The position numbers and the translations under genes are program-made. DNA of 64,000 nucleotides from Billgrantia tianxiuensis (GTDB taxonomy: Bacteria; Pseudomonadota; Gammaproteobacteria; Pseudomonadales; Halomonadaceae). The stretch is from contig NZ_CP035042.1 of assembly GCF_009834345.1 (NCBI RefSeq), forward strand, positions 4,836,001-4,900,000, given 5' to 3'. Under the pieces are notes generated by a model, which worked only from the letters and a program-made list of their open reading frames with translations, was not told the origin of the DNA and did no database searches. Below are positions 1 to 9,067 of this stretch, piece by piece (the first letter of the stretch is position 1; every line of letters begins with the position of its first letter).

Positions 1-1005
1 GTAGCCCTCCAGCGAGAAGCCCAGCCAGCGAGAATCCGACAGCGCCGCCTGGACGATGCCCAGCAGGTCGAACAGCCCGATGATCATGACCAGGGTGGTG
101 TCCTTGAACAGCGAGATGAAGGTGTTGACGATGCCGGGGATCATCATCTTCAGCGCCTGGGGCAGCACGATCAGGCCCATGCGCATCCAGTAGCTCATGC
201 CCAGCGCCGCCGCGGCTTCCTCCTGGCCACGAGGGATCGCCTGCAACCCACCGCGGATGACCTCGGCCATGTAGGCGCTCTGGAATAGCGTGATACCGAT
301 AAAGGCCCGGATCAGGCGGTCGACGCTGACCCCGGTTGGCATGAACAGCGGCAGCATCACCGACGCCATGAACAGCACCGTAATCAACGGCACGCCGCGC
401 CAGAACTCGATGAACACCACGCAGAAGCTCTTGACGATGGGCATCTGCGAACGGCGCCCGAGCGCCAGCAGGATACCGATCGGCAGTGCCCCGACCATGC
501 CCACCACGGCCAGCACCAGGGTCAGCATCAGGCCGCCCCAACGATGGGTCGGCACCTGCGGCAGGCCGAAGTGACCGCCATAGAGCATGAAATAGGCGAA
601 TATCGGAAAGGCCACCAGGGTCGCCAGTGCCACCCAGCGCTTGAACGGCAGCCGCGGAATCGCCAGCCAGGCGATCAGAGCGGCGAAGGTGATGAAGGTC
701 ACATCGACCCGCCAGAGTTCACTACGCGGATAGAGCCCATAGATGAACTGGGTGAAGCGGGCACTGACGAACACCCAGCAGGCCCCCTCACGGGAACAGT
801 CGTCACGGCTGGTGCCGATCCAGTCGGCGTTGATGAAGGCCCACTGGATGGTAGGCGTCAACAACAGGTAGAGCAGGTAGATCCCGATCAGGGTGAATAC
901 GGTATTCACCGGCCCGCTGAACAGGTTGGCACGCAGCCAGGCTATCGGCCCCACGGTGCTCCTGGGTGCCGGACGCGCCTCTATCATCTTGTGTTGTATC
1001 GTCAT
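1..1005 (-). CDS. aapM: Amino-acid ABC transporter permease, AapM type (C-terminus outside window)
   Basis: Inner-membrane permease of a polar amino-acid importer of the His/Glu (HAAT) family. The frame opens with ATG at 1005 and is still open at base 1, so the first 335 residues are present and the end lies outside. Several hydrophobic segments are visible, and near the C-terminus there is the EAA loop that docks the ATPase (EEAAAALGM, followed by the PQA turn). It starts 10 bases after the aapQ stop, so the two are one transcription unit read away from the binding-protein genes. The matching ATPase (AapP) would be expected beyond base 1. Identification as AapM rests on the order J-Q-M and on the long N-terminal part typical of Aap permeases; substrate specificity cannot be read from sequence. 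Confidence 0.88.
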   Translation of the reverse strand, partial: MTIQHKMIEARPAPRSTVGPIAWLRANLFSGPVNTVFTLIGIYLLYLLLTPTIQWAFINADWIGTSRDDCSREGACWVFVSARFTQFIYGLYPRSELWRVDVTFITFAALIAWLAIPRLPFKRWVALATLVAFPIFAYFMLYGGHFGLPQVPTHRWGGLMLTLVLAVVGMVGALPIGILLALGRRSQMPIVKSFCVVFIEFWRGVPLITVLFMASVMLPLFMPTGVSVDRLIRAFIGITLFQSAYMAEVIRGGLQAIPRGQEEAAAALGMSYWMRMGLIVLPQALKMMIPGIVNTFISLFKDTTLVMIIGLFDLLGIVQAALSDSRWLGFSLEGY

Positions 1006-1015
1006 GGCGCCTCTC

Positions 1016-2206
1016 CTAGCGTTCCACCAGCGCCACGCGGGCGTTGAACCAGTTCATGAACATCGACACCAGCAGGCTGATGGTGAGGTAGACCGCCATG
1101 GTCATGGCGATGACCTCGATCGCCTGCCCGGTCTGGTTGAGCGTGGTACCGGCAAACACCGAGACCAGATCCGGATAGCCGATGGCCGTTGCCAGCGAGG
1201 AGTTCTTGATCAGGTTGAGGTACTGGCTGGTCAGTGGCGGAATGATCACGCGCAGGGCCTGAGGCACCACCACCAGGCGCAGCACCAGGTTCTGCGGCAG
1301 GCTCAATGCCTGGGCCGCCTCGGTCTGGCCGTGGGGTATCGCCTGGATGCCGGAGCGTACGATCTCAGCGATGAACGAGGCCGTATAGATCGACAGCGCC
1401 AACCACAGGGCCAGGAATTCAGGGATGATGGTGATGCCACCACGGAAGTTGAAGCCGCGCAGCTCCGGTACGTCCCAGGTGACCGGCACACCGGTGACAA
1501 ACAGCACCAGCAACGGCAAGCCGACGATCAGCCCCAGGGAGATCCAGCCGGCAGGCAGGCGCTGGCCGGTGGCTTCATGGCGCCGCTTGTTCCAGATCGT
1601 CAAGGCGATACTGGCCACGATGGCCACGCCGAAGGCCAGCGGAATCAGGCCGAACCCCGACTCGAACAGCGGCTCCGGCACGTAGAGGCCGCGCACGTTG
1701 AGAAAGATCACCTCACCCAGCGAATAGCTGTCCCGCGCCGACGGCATGGCGCGTAGCACGGCGAAGTACCAGAAGAAGATCTGCAGCAGCAGGGGAATGT
1801 TGCGGAATATCTCGATATAACCGCTGGCCAGCCTGGCGATCAGCCAGTTGGGCGACAACCGGGCGATCCCGACGGTAAAGCCGATGATGGTGGCCGCGAT
1901 GATGCCCAGCGCAGAAACCAGCAGCGTGTTGAGCAGGCCCACCACGAAGGTACGACCGTAGGTACTCTGGGACGAATAGTCGATCAGGCTCTGAACGATG
2001 CCGAAGCCGGCGGTGTTGGTCAGGAAGCCGAAGCCGGTAGTAATGCCGCGCGCCGCCAGGTTGTCCTGGGTATTGCCGATGATGTAGAGCAGAAAGACCA
2101 CCACCGCGGCAATCAGCAGGGCCTGGAAAATCAGCGCACGTTTGGCGCGATCACGCCAGAACGGCGGTTTTGGGCCCAGCGAATGGGCCTTGGGTCGAAC
2201 GGACAT
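1016..2206 (-). CDS. aapQ: Amino-acid ABC transporter permease, AapQ type
   Basis: First permease of the AapJQMP-type L-amino-acid importer, 396 residues. A cytoplasmic N-terminus precedes a first membrane helix at about residues 25-45. A long insertion between membrane segments (about residues 90-250) is typical of AapQ, which is larger than generic HisQ proteins. The EAA docking loop reads GQTEAAQALSLPQ and is followed by PQALRVIIPPL. It lies 112 bases downstream of the binding protein gene aapJ and is followed closely by aapM, so an operon J-Q-M is likely. AapQ and AapM form the heterodimeric channel through which broad-range polar amino acids such as glutamate pass; this role is taken from the family. 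Confidence 0.9.
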   Translation of the reverse strand: MSVRPKAHSLGPKPPFWRDRAKRALIFQALLIAAVVVFLLYIIGNTQDNLAARGITTGFGFLTNTAGFGIVQSLIDYSSQSTYGRTFVVGLLNTLLVSALGIIAATIIGFTVGIARLSPNWLIARLASGYIEIFRNIPLLLQIFFWYFAVLRAMPSARDSYSLGEVIFLNVRGLYVPEPLFESGFGLIPLAFGVAIVASIALTIWNKRRHEATGQRLPAGWISLGLIVGLPLLVLFVTGVPVTWDVPELRGFNFRGGITIIPEFLALWLALSIYTASFIAEIVRSGIQAIPHGQTEAAQALSLPQNLVLRLVVVPQALRVIIPPLTSQYLNLIKNSSLATAIGYPDLVSVFAGTTLNQTGQAIEVIAMTMAVYLTISLLVSMFMNWFNARVALVER

Positions 2207-2318
2207 GAAGGGACTCTCCGCCTGGATCCGTCAAGCAGGTATCCGCCAGCGGCCCGGGGATATCCGGGCCGTGGCAGTACGAGGATCGGGGCATCCCGCG
2301 ATGCCCCGGGCGGTACGA

Positions 2319-3347
2319 TCAGCGAATCGGCGGAGCGTACTGGATGCCGCCTTCGGTCCACAGCGCATTGATGCCGCGCTCGATCTGCAGCGGTGAGCCC
2401 ATGCCCACGTTGCGCTCGTAGCTTTCGCCGTAGTTGCCGACCTGGCTGATGATGTTGTAGGCCCAGTTGGCGTCGAGACCCATGCCTTCGCCGTAGTTAC
2501 CGTCCTGGCCCAGCAGGCGGGCGATGTCCGGGTCCTCGGAGTTGCGCATCTCGTCGACGTTCTCGCTGGTGACGCCCATTTCCTCGGCATTGAGCATGGC
2601 GAACAGCGACCACTTGACGATGTTGAACCACTGGTCGTCACCCTGGCGCACCACCGGACCCAGCGGCTCCTTGGAGATGACTTCCGGCAGGATCACGGAC
2701 TGGTCCGGGTCGGAGAGCTGGATGCGCAGCGCGGCCAGCTGGGAGGTGTCGGAGGTCAGCACGTCGCAGCGTCCGGCCTCATAGCCGCCCACGGTCTGCT
2801 CCGAGGTATCGAAGACGATAGGGTCGAACTGCATGTCGTTGGCACGGAAGTAGTCGGCCACGTTGAGCTCGGTGGTGGTGCCGGACTGAACGCAGATTGC
2901 CGCGCCATCGAGTTCCTTGGCGCTGGAGACGCCAAGATCGCGGTTGATCATGAAGCCGATGCCGTCGTAGAAGTTCACGCCGGCGAAGTTGAGGCCCAGG
3001 GTCGTATCGCGGGTGGTGGTCCAGGTGGTGTTGCGCGAGAGCAGGTCGACCTCGCCGGACTGCAGCGCGGTGAAGCGCTCCACGGCATTCAGCGAGATGT
3101 AGCGCACGGCCTCGGCATCGCCGAACACCGCCGCCGCCACGGCGCGGCAGACGTCAACGTCCAGACCCTGCCATTCGCCCTGATCGTCCGGAGCGGAGAA
3201 GCCCGGCAGGCCGTCACTCACACCACACTGCACAGCGCCACGCTCGATGGTGTTCTGCAGGGTGTTGGCCGAAGCCAGGGAGGCGGTACCCAGAGCCAGT
3301 GCGGCTGCAGAAGTGAGCAGCACCCACTTGTTCTTGTTGTCGCGCAT
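2319..3347 (-). CDS. aapJ: Periplasmic L-amino-acid binding protein, AapJ type (copy 1)
   Basis: Solute-binding protein of the amino-acid ABC importer, 342 residues. The start at 3347 is chosen over an upstream ATG at 3410 because it is preceded by GAGGGATCC at proper spacing and begins a clean signal peptide (MRDNKNK, a hydrophobic stretch, then a SLASA cleavage region). The AapJ hallmark SGTTTELNVADYFR is present at mid-length. It sits directly upstream of aapQ and aapM on the same strand. A close paralogue is encoded immediately upstream at 3526-4548. The C-terminal third of the two proteins is nearly identical while the N-terminal part has diverged. Confidence 0.9.
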   Translation of the reverse strand: MRDNKNKWVLLTSAAALALGTASLASANTLQNTIERGAVQCGVSDGLPGFSAPDDQGEWQGLDVDVCRAVAAAVFGDAEAVRYISLNAVERFTALQSGEVDLLSRNTTWTTTRDTTLGLNFAGVNFYDGIGFMINRDLGVSSAKELDGAAICVQSGTTTELNVADYFRANDMQFDPIVFDTSEQTVGGYEAGRCDVLTSDTSQLAALRIQLSDPDQSVILPEVISKEPLGPVVRQGDDQWFNIVKWSLFAMLNAEEMGVTSENVDEMRNSEDPDIARLLGQDGNYGEGMGLDANWAYNIISQVGNYGESYERNVGMGSPLQIERGINALWTEGGIQYAPPIR

Positions 3348-3525
3348 GTAGGATCCCTCGTAGATGGTTTGGAGTTCTTGAACGCAGCATGCCGGAGCAT
3401 GTGCCTGCACCTTAGCAAGGTTTGTTCCAAGGCAGGGATAGTGCAGGCAAAACTCTTATTCAACGCTCACAGCGGAGGCGATCCGGCCTGAACCGTTGCC
3501 CCAGCTTGGTGCAACCAGGCATGCC

Positions 3526-4548
3526 TCAGCGCACCGGTGGCGCATAGTGCAGCCCACCCTCGGTCCAAAGAGCATTCTGGCCACGCGCAATGTTGAAATC
3601 GGAACCGGCGCCCACGTTGCGTTCGAACATCTCACCGTAGTTGCCCACTTGCTTGACGATCCGGTAAGCCCAGTCGGCAGTGAGTCCCATGCCTTCGCCG
3701 TAGTTGCCGTCGCGGCCCAGCAGGCGGGCGATGTCCGGGTCCCCGGAGTCGAGCATCTCGTCGACGTTCTCGCTGGTGACGCCCATCTCCTCGGCGTTAA
3801 GCATGGCAAACAGCGACCACTTGACGATATTGAACCACTGGTCGTCGCCCTGGCGTACGGCCGGCCCCAGCGGCTCCTTGGAGATGACTTCGGGCAGCAC
3901 CATGGCGCTCCCAGGGTCGGCAAGCTGCATACGCTGGGCGTAAAGCTGGGACGCGTCGGAGCTGAGTACGTCACAGCGCCCGGCCTCGAAGCCCGCTATC
4001 GACTGCTCCGGCGAGTCGAAAACCACAGGCTCGTACTCCATGCCATGGTTGCGGAAGTAGTCGGCCAGGTTGAGCTCACTGGTGGTGCCCGACTGAGTGC
4101 ATACCGCCGCGCCGTCGAGCTCCGTGGCGCTTTCCACTCCCAGGTCGCTGGCGACCATGAAGGCCTGGCCGTCGTAGTAGCTGACACCGGTGAAATTGAT
4201 GCCCAGCGTCGTGTCGCGAGTCGACGTCCAGGTAGTGGTGCGCGACAGCACGTCCACTTCGCTCGATTGCAGCGCCGTGAAACGCTCCACCGAGTTCAGC
4301 GGCACGAATCGTACCTTTTCGGCATCGCCCAGCACCGCGGCGGCAATGGCCCGGCAAACATCGGTATCCAGGCCCCGGTAGACGTCTTCATCGTCCAGCG
4401 CCGAAAAGCCCGGCTGGGCCGCATTGACACCACAGCGCACCTGATCGCGCTCCAGAACATCGTCGAGCGTTGCCGCCTGAACCGAGCCGATGCCGCCCAG
4501 CATCAACGCCGCTGGCACCAGCCACGCCAGCCTATCGTCATGGATCAT
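3526..4548 (-). CDS. Periplasmic L-amino-acid binding protein, AapJ type (copy 2)
   Basis: Second AapJ-family binding protein, 340 residues, in tandem with the first copy. The start at 4548 is preferred over the ATG at 4602 because GAGGGA stands seven bases upstream and the protein then opens with a signal peptide (about residues 1-22, ending GSVQAA). It keeps the family motif SGTTSELNLADYF. Long blocks such as EPLGPAVRQGDDQWFNIVKW are shared with copy 1, pointing to duplication and possibly later gene conversion. Both proteins presumably feed the same AapQM channel with different ligand preferences; that is inference. No separate permease accompanies it. Confidence 0.87.
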   Translation of the reverse strand: MIHDDRLAWLVPAALMLGGIGSVQAATLDDVLERDQVRCGVNAAQPGFSALDDEDVYRGLDTDVCRAIAAAVLGDAEKVRFVPLNSVERFTALQSSEVDVLSRTTTWTSTRDTTLGINFTGVSYYDGQAFMVASDLGVESATELDGAAVCTQSGTTSELNLADYFRNHGMEYEPVVFDSPEQSIAGFEAGRCDVLSSDASQLYAQRMQLADPGSAMVLPEVISKEPLGPAVRQGDDQWFNIVKWSLFAMLNAEEMGVTSENVDEMLDSGDPDIARLLGRDGNYGEGMGLTADWAYRIVKQVGNYGEMFERNVGAGSDFNIARGQNALWTEGGLHYAPPVR

Positions 4549-4690
4549 GTCGTTCCCTCGTTGTTGGCAATCATGGCAGGCCATCGATAGGCCTCGCTCC
4601 ATGATTAGCGCATCCCCCCAGCGCTTGCACGGTGCGGTGCGACGCGGAAGGCGCTTGTCTTCAACGAAGGATTCTTAGCCCGATAACGAA

Positions 4691-4721
4691 ACGCCTCCGC
4701 AGGGGCAGCCTGCGGAGGCGT
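4691..4721 (-). terminator. Intrinsic terminator after ahpF
   Basis: Perfect 13-base inverted repeat (ACGCCTCCGCAGG and its complement) around a five-base loop. Read on the minus strand it is followed by TTTCGTT, and it lies about 50 bases downstream of the ahpF stop. Confidence 0.75.
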
Positions 4722-4772
4722 GGTCTTCGGTAGAGGGCGCGCTCGCCCAAGGGGTGTCGTGGACGCGCCGGT

Positions 4773-6329
4773 TCAGTGGCGAATGAGGTAGTCGAAGGCA
4801 CCCAGGGCAGCCTTGGAGCCCTCGCCCATGGCAATGACGATCTGCTTGTAGGGCACGGTGGTGACGTCGCCGGCGGCAAAGATGCCGGGCACCGAGGTCA
4901 TGCCGCGCTCGTCGATGACGATCTCGCCGCGCTGCGACAGCTCGATCGGCGAGTCGGTGAGCCATTCGGTGTTGGGCACCAGGCCGATCTGCACGAAGAT
5001 GCCTTCCAGCTCGAGCCGCTTGATCTCGCCGCTGGCGCGCTCTTCATAGGTCAGGCCGTTGACCCGGGTACCGTCGCCGTTCACCTCGGTGGTGCGCGCG
5101 CCGAGGATGATCTCGACGTTGGGCAGGCTCTTCAGCTTTTTCTGCAGCACCGCGTCGGCACGCATCTCGTCCATGAACTCGATCAGGGTCACGTGGCCGA
5201 CGATGCCAGCCAGGTCGATGGCCGCCTCGACGCCGGAGTTGCCACCGCCGATCACCGCCACGCGCTTGCCCTTGAACAGCGGGCCGTCGCAGTGGGGACA
5301 GTAGGCCACGCCCTTGTTGCGGTACTCGGCCTCGCCGGGCACGTTCATCTCGCGCCAGCGGGCGCCGGTGGAGAGAATCAGCGTCTTGCTCTTGAGGCGC
5401 GCGCCGGACTCGAACTCCACCTCGTGCTCACCGCCCTGGTCGGCGGCCGGAATCAGTTTCACCGCACGCTGCAGGTTCATGATGTCGGCCTCATACTCCT
5501 TGACGTGCTGCTCGAGCGCCGCGGCCAGCTTGGGGCCTTCGGTATAGGGCACGGAGATGAAGTTCTCGATGGCCATGGTGTCGAGCACCTGGCCGCCGAA
5601 GCGCTCAGCCGCCACACCGGTGCGGATGCCCTTGCGCGCGGCGTAGATGGCCGCCGCAGCGCCGGCCGGACCGCCGCCCACCACCAGCACGTCGAATGCC
5701 GGCTTGTCGTTGAGCTTGGCCGCCTCGCGCTGGGCCGCACCGGTGTCGACCTTGGCCAGGATCTGCTCCAGGCTCATGCGTCCCTGGTCAAAGGGCTCGC
5801 CGTTCAGGTAGATGCTCGGCACCGACATGATCTGGCGCTCTTCGACCTCGTCCTGGAACAGCGCGCCGTCGATGGCGACGTGGCGCACGCCCGGGTTGAA
5901 GATGGCCATCAGATTGAGCGCCTGCACCACGTCGGGGCAGTTTTGGCACGACAGCGAGTAGTAGGTCTCGAAGTGGAACTCACCTTCGAGCGCCTTGATC
6001 TGGGCGAGGGTGTCGTCGCTGACCTTGGGCGGATGGCCGCCCACCTGCAGCAGCGCCAGCACCAGCGAGGTGAACTCGTGGCCCATGGGAATGCCAGCGA
6101 ACACCACGCCGGTCTCCTCGCCGGGACGGTTCAGGGCGAAGGAGGGCTTGCGCGCGTCCGTCCCGTCCAGGCGCAGGGTGATCTTGTCGCTCAGGGCGAC
6201 GATGTCCTTCAGCAGCCCATGCAGCTCCTGGGATTTCGCGCCGTCATCGAGGGAAGCGACGATCTCGAACGGCTGCGTGACCTTCTGCAGGTAGGCTTTA
6301 AGCTGACTTTTCAGATTGTCGTCCAACAT
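4773..6329 (-). CDS. ahpF: Alkyl hydroperoxide reductase subunit F
   Basis: Flavoprotein disulfide reductase that transfers electrons from NADH to AhpC for peroxide reduction in the cytoplasm; 518 residues, close to the 521 of the E. coli enzyme. The N-terminal double-thioredoxin-fold domain contains the redox pair in SCQNC (Cys128/Cys131). The C-terminal thioredoxin-reductase-like part carries FAD and NAD(P)H dinucleotide folds ([12 protein letters not shown] near residue 215; VIGGGNSG) and the second redox pair in YCPHCDG (Cys344/Cys347). The start at 6329 is chosen because AAGGAAA stands at proper spacing; upstream in-frame ATGs lack a good site. It lies downstream of ahpC on the same strand, with a MITE-like insertion between them, and is followed by a strong terminator. 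Confidence 0.97.
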   Translation of the reverse strand: MLDDNLKSQLKAYLQKVTQPFEIVASLDDGAKSQELHGLLKDIVALSDKITLRLDGTDARKPSFALNRPGEETGVVFAGIPMGHEFTSLVLALLQVGGHPPKVSDDTLAQIKALEGEFHFETYYSLSCQNCPDVVQALNLMAIFNPGVRHVAIDGALFQDEVEERQIMSVPSIYLNGEPFDQGRMSLEQILAKVDTGAAQREAAKLNDKPAFDVLVVGGGPAGAAAAIYAARKGIRTGVAAERFGGQVLDTMAIENFISVPYTEGPKLAAALEQHVKEYEADIMNLQRAVKLIPAADQGGEHEVEFESGARLKSKTLILSTGARWREMNVPGEAEYRNKGVAYCPHCDGPLFKGKRVAVIGGGNSGVEAAIDLAGIVGHVTLIEFMDEMRADAVLQKKLKSLPNVEIILGARTTEVNGDGTRVNGLTYEERASGEIKRLELEGIFVQIGLVPNTEWLTDSPIELSQRGEIVIDERGMTSVPGIFAAGDVTTVPYKQIVIAMGEGSKAALGAFDYLIRH

Positions 6330-6493
6330 GACAGCGGTTTCCTTCATGTCTGGGCTGGAAAATGGCAAGACGATGCTCTCAGCGCTGACGTGGCGTCGGC
6401 GCAGGCATGGACTTGCACGTATCGGAAAATCGCCCGGGCAGCACATGCCCGGGCGGGAACGCGAGGCCAGCTCGTGGCCTCGCGATGACTCTA

Positions 6494-6643
6494 CTTAGGG
6501 AACTGCTGATTCATGTCGCGAGCGAAGAGAGGTTGGCCACCGCCGGAGCACAGAAGCCGGAGCCTATGCGGTACTAGGTGAGGCTTTCGAGCACCGCCGG
6601 TGGTCAAGATATCGAGCGCAGCAATGAATCAGTGTTTCCTTAG
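6494..6643. mobile_element. MITE-like non-autonomous element between ahpC and ahpF
   Basis: A body of about 140 bases (6499-6638) begins GGAACTGCTGATTCAT and ends ATGAATCAGTGTTTC, which are imperfect inverted repeats of each other. The similarity continues inward (GCGAGCG against CGAGCGC). The body is flanked by direct CTTAG copies at 6494-6498 and 6639-6643, as expected of a 5-base target duplication. A second, inner inverted repeat (CCACCGCCGG near 6537 against CCGCCGGTGG near 6593) makes the whole unit strongly self-complementary. There is no coding capacity. The right CTTAG copy contains the ahpC stop codon (TAA on the minus strand). This unit fills most of the ahpC-ahpF gap. Confidence 0.65.
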
Positions 6644-7203
6644 ATCTTGCCGACCAGATCCAGGGACGGCGCGAGAGTCTCTTCGCCTTCCTTCCACTTG
6701 GCCGGGCAGACTTCGTTCGGGTTGTTGCGAACGTACTGAGCGGCCTTCAGCTTACGCAGGGTCTCGGAGACGTCGCGGGCGATCGCGTTGTCGTGGATCT
6801 CCAGGGTCTTGATCACGCCTTCCGGGTCGATCACGAAGGTGCCGCGCAGGGCCAGGCCGGCTTCTTCGATGTGCACACCGAAGGCGCGGGTCAGCTGGTG
6901 AGTCGGGTCACCGACCAGCGGGAACTTGGCCTTGCCCACCGCCGGAGAAGTCTCGTGCCACACCTTGTGCGAGAAGTGAGTGTCGGTGGTAACGATATAG
7001 ACCTCGGCACCGGCCTTCTTGAACTCCTCGTAGTGCTCGGCGGCGTCCTCGACCTCGGTCGGGCAGTTGAAGGTGAACGCGGCCGGCATGAAGATCACCA
7101 CGGACCACTGGCCTTTCAGGTTCTCATTGGAAACTTCAACGAACTCTCCGTTGTGGAAAGCGGTGGCCTTGAACGGCTGGACTTCGGTGTTGATCAGGGA
7201 CAT
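6640..7203 (-). CDS. ahpC: Alkyl hydroperoxide reductase subunit C (peroxiredoxin)
   Basis: Typical 2-Cys peroxiredoxin of 187 residues, the usual length. It reduces H2O2 and organic peroxides, and AhpF re-reduces it. The peroxidatic Cys47 lies in FTFNCPTEV and the resolving Cys166 in NEVCPAKW; the C-terminal tail is of the AhpC1 type. The start at 7203 has a GGAG site upstream. It is transcribed ahead of ahpF, separated by the MITE-like unit whose right end carries the stop codon. OxyR control would be usual for this pair, but no OxyR site could be assigned by eye in the 127 bases upstream. Confidence 0.97.
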   Translation of the reverse strand: MSLINTEVQPFKATAFHNGEFVEVSNENLKGQWSVVIFMPAAFTFNCPTEVEDAAEHYEEFKKAGAEVYIVTTDTHFSHKVWHETSPAVGKAKFPLVGDPTHQLTRAFGVHIEEAGLALRGTFVIDPEGVIKTLEIHDNAIARDVSETLRKLKAAQYVRNNPNEVCPAKWKEGEETLAPSLDLVGKI

Positions 7204-7330
7204 TCAGTAATGCTCCATGTCATTGGTGGGTGATCCGAATACGGGGCATATCTTATCCATCGCAACCCATAGGCGAAAATTGATTGCCGCCATGGTTCCG
7301 ATAAGACCAGTCTATGGTGGCACCGATGAC

Positions 7331-7735
7331 TCATTGCAAGGCTACTGCCTCACCCTGTCGATCCAGCGCCAGGAAGCGCTGGGTATTGCCCATCTGTAAC
7401 GACTCGACCATGCGCTGCAGGTGATGCTCGGCCTCGTCGCTGGTGGGAGCCTGCCGACCGCTGCCCGACAGCGCGCCGACGAAGACGATGTCCCATTCGA
7501 TCCCGGTGCGCTGCGACTCCTCTACCAGCGAGGACATATCGCTGAGTTCCTCGGGGGCCTTGTCGACGCACAGCACCGGGGTCAACACGCCGCCCTCGCC
7601 CTGCTCGAAGCGCCGGCGCTGCTCCTCGGTGGGGTCATCCGGCAGCTCGGCACGGGTGAAGACGAACAGTAGCCGCTGCGGTTCGGGCTGGCGACGGGCC
7701 TCGGCGAGCAGATCGGCAAAATGCGTAATGGCCAA
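7331..7735 (-). CDS. Conserved small protein of unknown function (sometimes labelled ribonucleotide reductase subunit alpha)
   Basis: Soluble protein of 134 residues. The start is taken as TTG at 7735, because GGAGGT lies five bases upstream and the protein then begins MAITHFADLLAEA; in-frame ATGs further up (for example 7768) have no ribosome-binding site. Visible blocks are RLLFVFTRAELP, TPVLCVDKAPEELSD and WDIVFVGALSGSG. From memory, homologues in Pseudomonas and related bacteria often carry the label ribonucleotide reductase subunit alpha, but nothing here resembles a reductase: there is no radical or cysteine motif and the length is far too small. No function is proposed. It is flanked by ahpC and a ChaN-family gene, all on the minus strand. 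Confidence 0.75.
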   Translation of the reverse strand: MAITHFADLLAEARRQPEPQRLLFVFTRAELPDDPTEEQRRRFEQGEGGVLTPVLCVDKAPEELSDMSSLVEESQRTGIEWDIVFVGALSGSGRQAPTSDEAEHHLQRMVESLQMGNTQRFLALDRQGEAVALQ

Positions 7736-7847
7736 GACGGACCTCCAGAGGTTTGCAGCCCTCGACATAGGGCGAAATGTGCTGGCACCGGCCTGGCCGG
7801 CACACCGGATACGATAGCGCATCCACCCTTCCCTCGCCTGACCTGGG

Positions 7848-9011
7848 TCAGTGCCTCGTATCGTCGCGCGCCGGGAAGCGCGCCAGAACCTCACGCCGCT
7901 CGCCGTCCCGCTCCACCTCCAGCGGCAATAGGGTGCCGGGGGGCTGGCGCCGCACCAGCCGGGTAAGATCGGTAGGCTCCAGCAAACGCTCACCGGCGGC
8001 CCGCACGACGATATCGCCCTCCTCGAGCCCGGCCGCCTCCGCCACCGAACCCTCCACGACCAAACGCACCGCCACGCCCCTCTCGCCGGGCGCCAGGAAA
8101 ACACCCAGCGTCATTGGCGGAAGAGCTGGCAGCGGCGACTCCGCGAGCGCAAATACCGCCCACGCCAGCCCATCGGACAGGGGCTCGCACTCGGCGTCCT
8201 CCACCGGCCAGGGCAGCAGGGTGGCATGATCGTCGATGCCCAGGTCATCGAGCTGGTGAGGCACGCCGTGGCCGAACTGAAGGTGCCCCTGGCCGATCAG
8301 GGCGACCACCAGCCCGCCCTCGGCCGCAGCCTCGGCAAGCCCGGCAGCCATGGCCCGGTCCCATACCAGTTGGGCGGCAATGAAGCGTTCGAGCCCCTCC
8401 TCGCCGTCGTCACCATCGGCATGATGGGCATGAATGTCGGTCAGGCGCTCACGATACTCGGGCAGGGCCTCGGCCGGGGCGGAGATACCGAAGCGCTCGG
8501 CCTCGGGAAGCGCCTCCCAGCCCTCCTCGACCAGCCGACCACGCAGCTCAGGGGTGACGTTGATGGCCTTGAGCGGCACGCGGTTGAGGCGCGCGAAATG
8601 CAGGATCGGCAGATAGAGTTCCGGATCGAAGCCCCAGGCGGCATACCAGTCGCTGGCGTCGAGAAACTCCGCCTCATCGAGCTCCCCCGCCACCCAGGCA
8701 TCCAGCGCCGGCTGGGCCTCGCGCGGCAGCATCTCCAGGCCGATCGCCATCTCCGGGCGCAGCGCATGCAACCCGGCCAGCACATGCAGCTGCCAGCGAT
8801 GGTGGTCCATGCTGTCGTGCTGCTCGCCGAGTAGCACGACGTCGCGCTCGGCCAGCTCGGCGAACAGCGCGACGCCATCCAGGCGCTCGCCTCCGGGCTG
8901 ATACCACTGCCCCGGTGCGGGACAGGGTTCGGCTCGTGCCGGCCCCGCCGGAATAAAAGACAGGCAGGCCAGCAGCACCAGCATATAGGACGGGGCGAAC
9001 GAACAGCGCAT
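7848..9011 (-). CDS. Exported ChaN-family protein with C-terminal PDZ domain
   Basis: Predicted envelope protein of 387 residues. It has an N-terminal signal peptide (MRCSFAPSYMLVLLACLSF, Ala-rich cleavage region near residue 27). A ChaN-like (DUF399) domain follows, with the family signature VVLLGEQHDSMDHH and a later GQGHLQFGHGVPH segment; ChaN members of known structure bind heme or iron through such residues. The last ~90 residues form a PDZ-type module (VVEGSVAEAAGLEEGDIVV). The start at 9011 rather than 9017 is set by AGGAG six bases upstream. ChaN proteins are linked to iron or heme uptake in other bacteria, but no iron transporter is adjacent here, so its role is open. Confidence 0.82.
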   Translation of the reverse strand: MRCSFAPSYMLVLLACLSFIPAGPARAEPCPAPGQWYQPGGERLDGVALFAELAERDVVLLGEQHDSMDHHRWQLHVLAGLHALRPEMAIGLEMLPREAQPALDAWVAGELDEAEFLDASDWYAAWGFDPELYLPILHFARLNRVPLKAINVTPELRGRLVEEGWEALPEAERFGISAPAEALPEYRERLTDIHAHHADGDDGEEGLERFIAAQLVWDRAMAAGLAEAAAEGGLVVALIGQGHLQFGHGVPHQLDDLGIDDHATLLPWPVEDAECEPLSDGLAWAVFALAESPLPALPPMTLGVFLAPGERGVAVRLVVEGSVAEAAGLEEGDIVVRAAGERLLEPTDLTRLVRRQPPGTLLPLEVERDGERREVLARFPARDDTRH

Positions 9012-9067
9012 CGGCATCTCCTCTTCGGACTGCCCCATCATGACGCATCCGCCGGCGCCCGGCAGTA

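Noticed and set aside
4776..6488. Long plus-strand frame of 570 codons opposite ahpF
   Set aside because: It is the antisense of ahpF in a GC-rich gene; composition is low-complexity and there is no ribosome site or family similarity.
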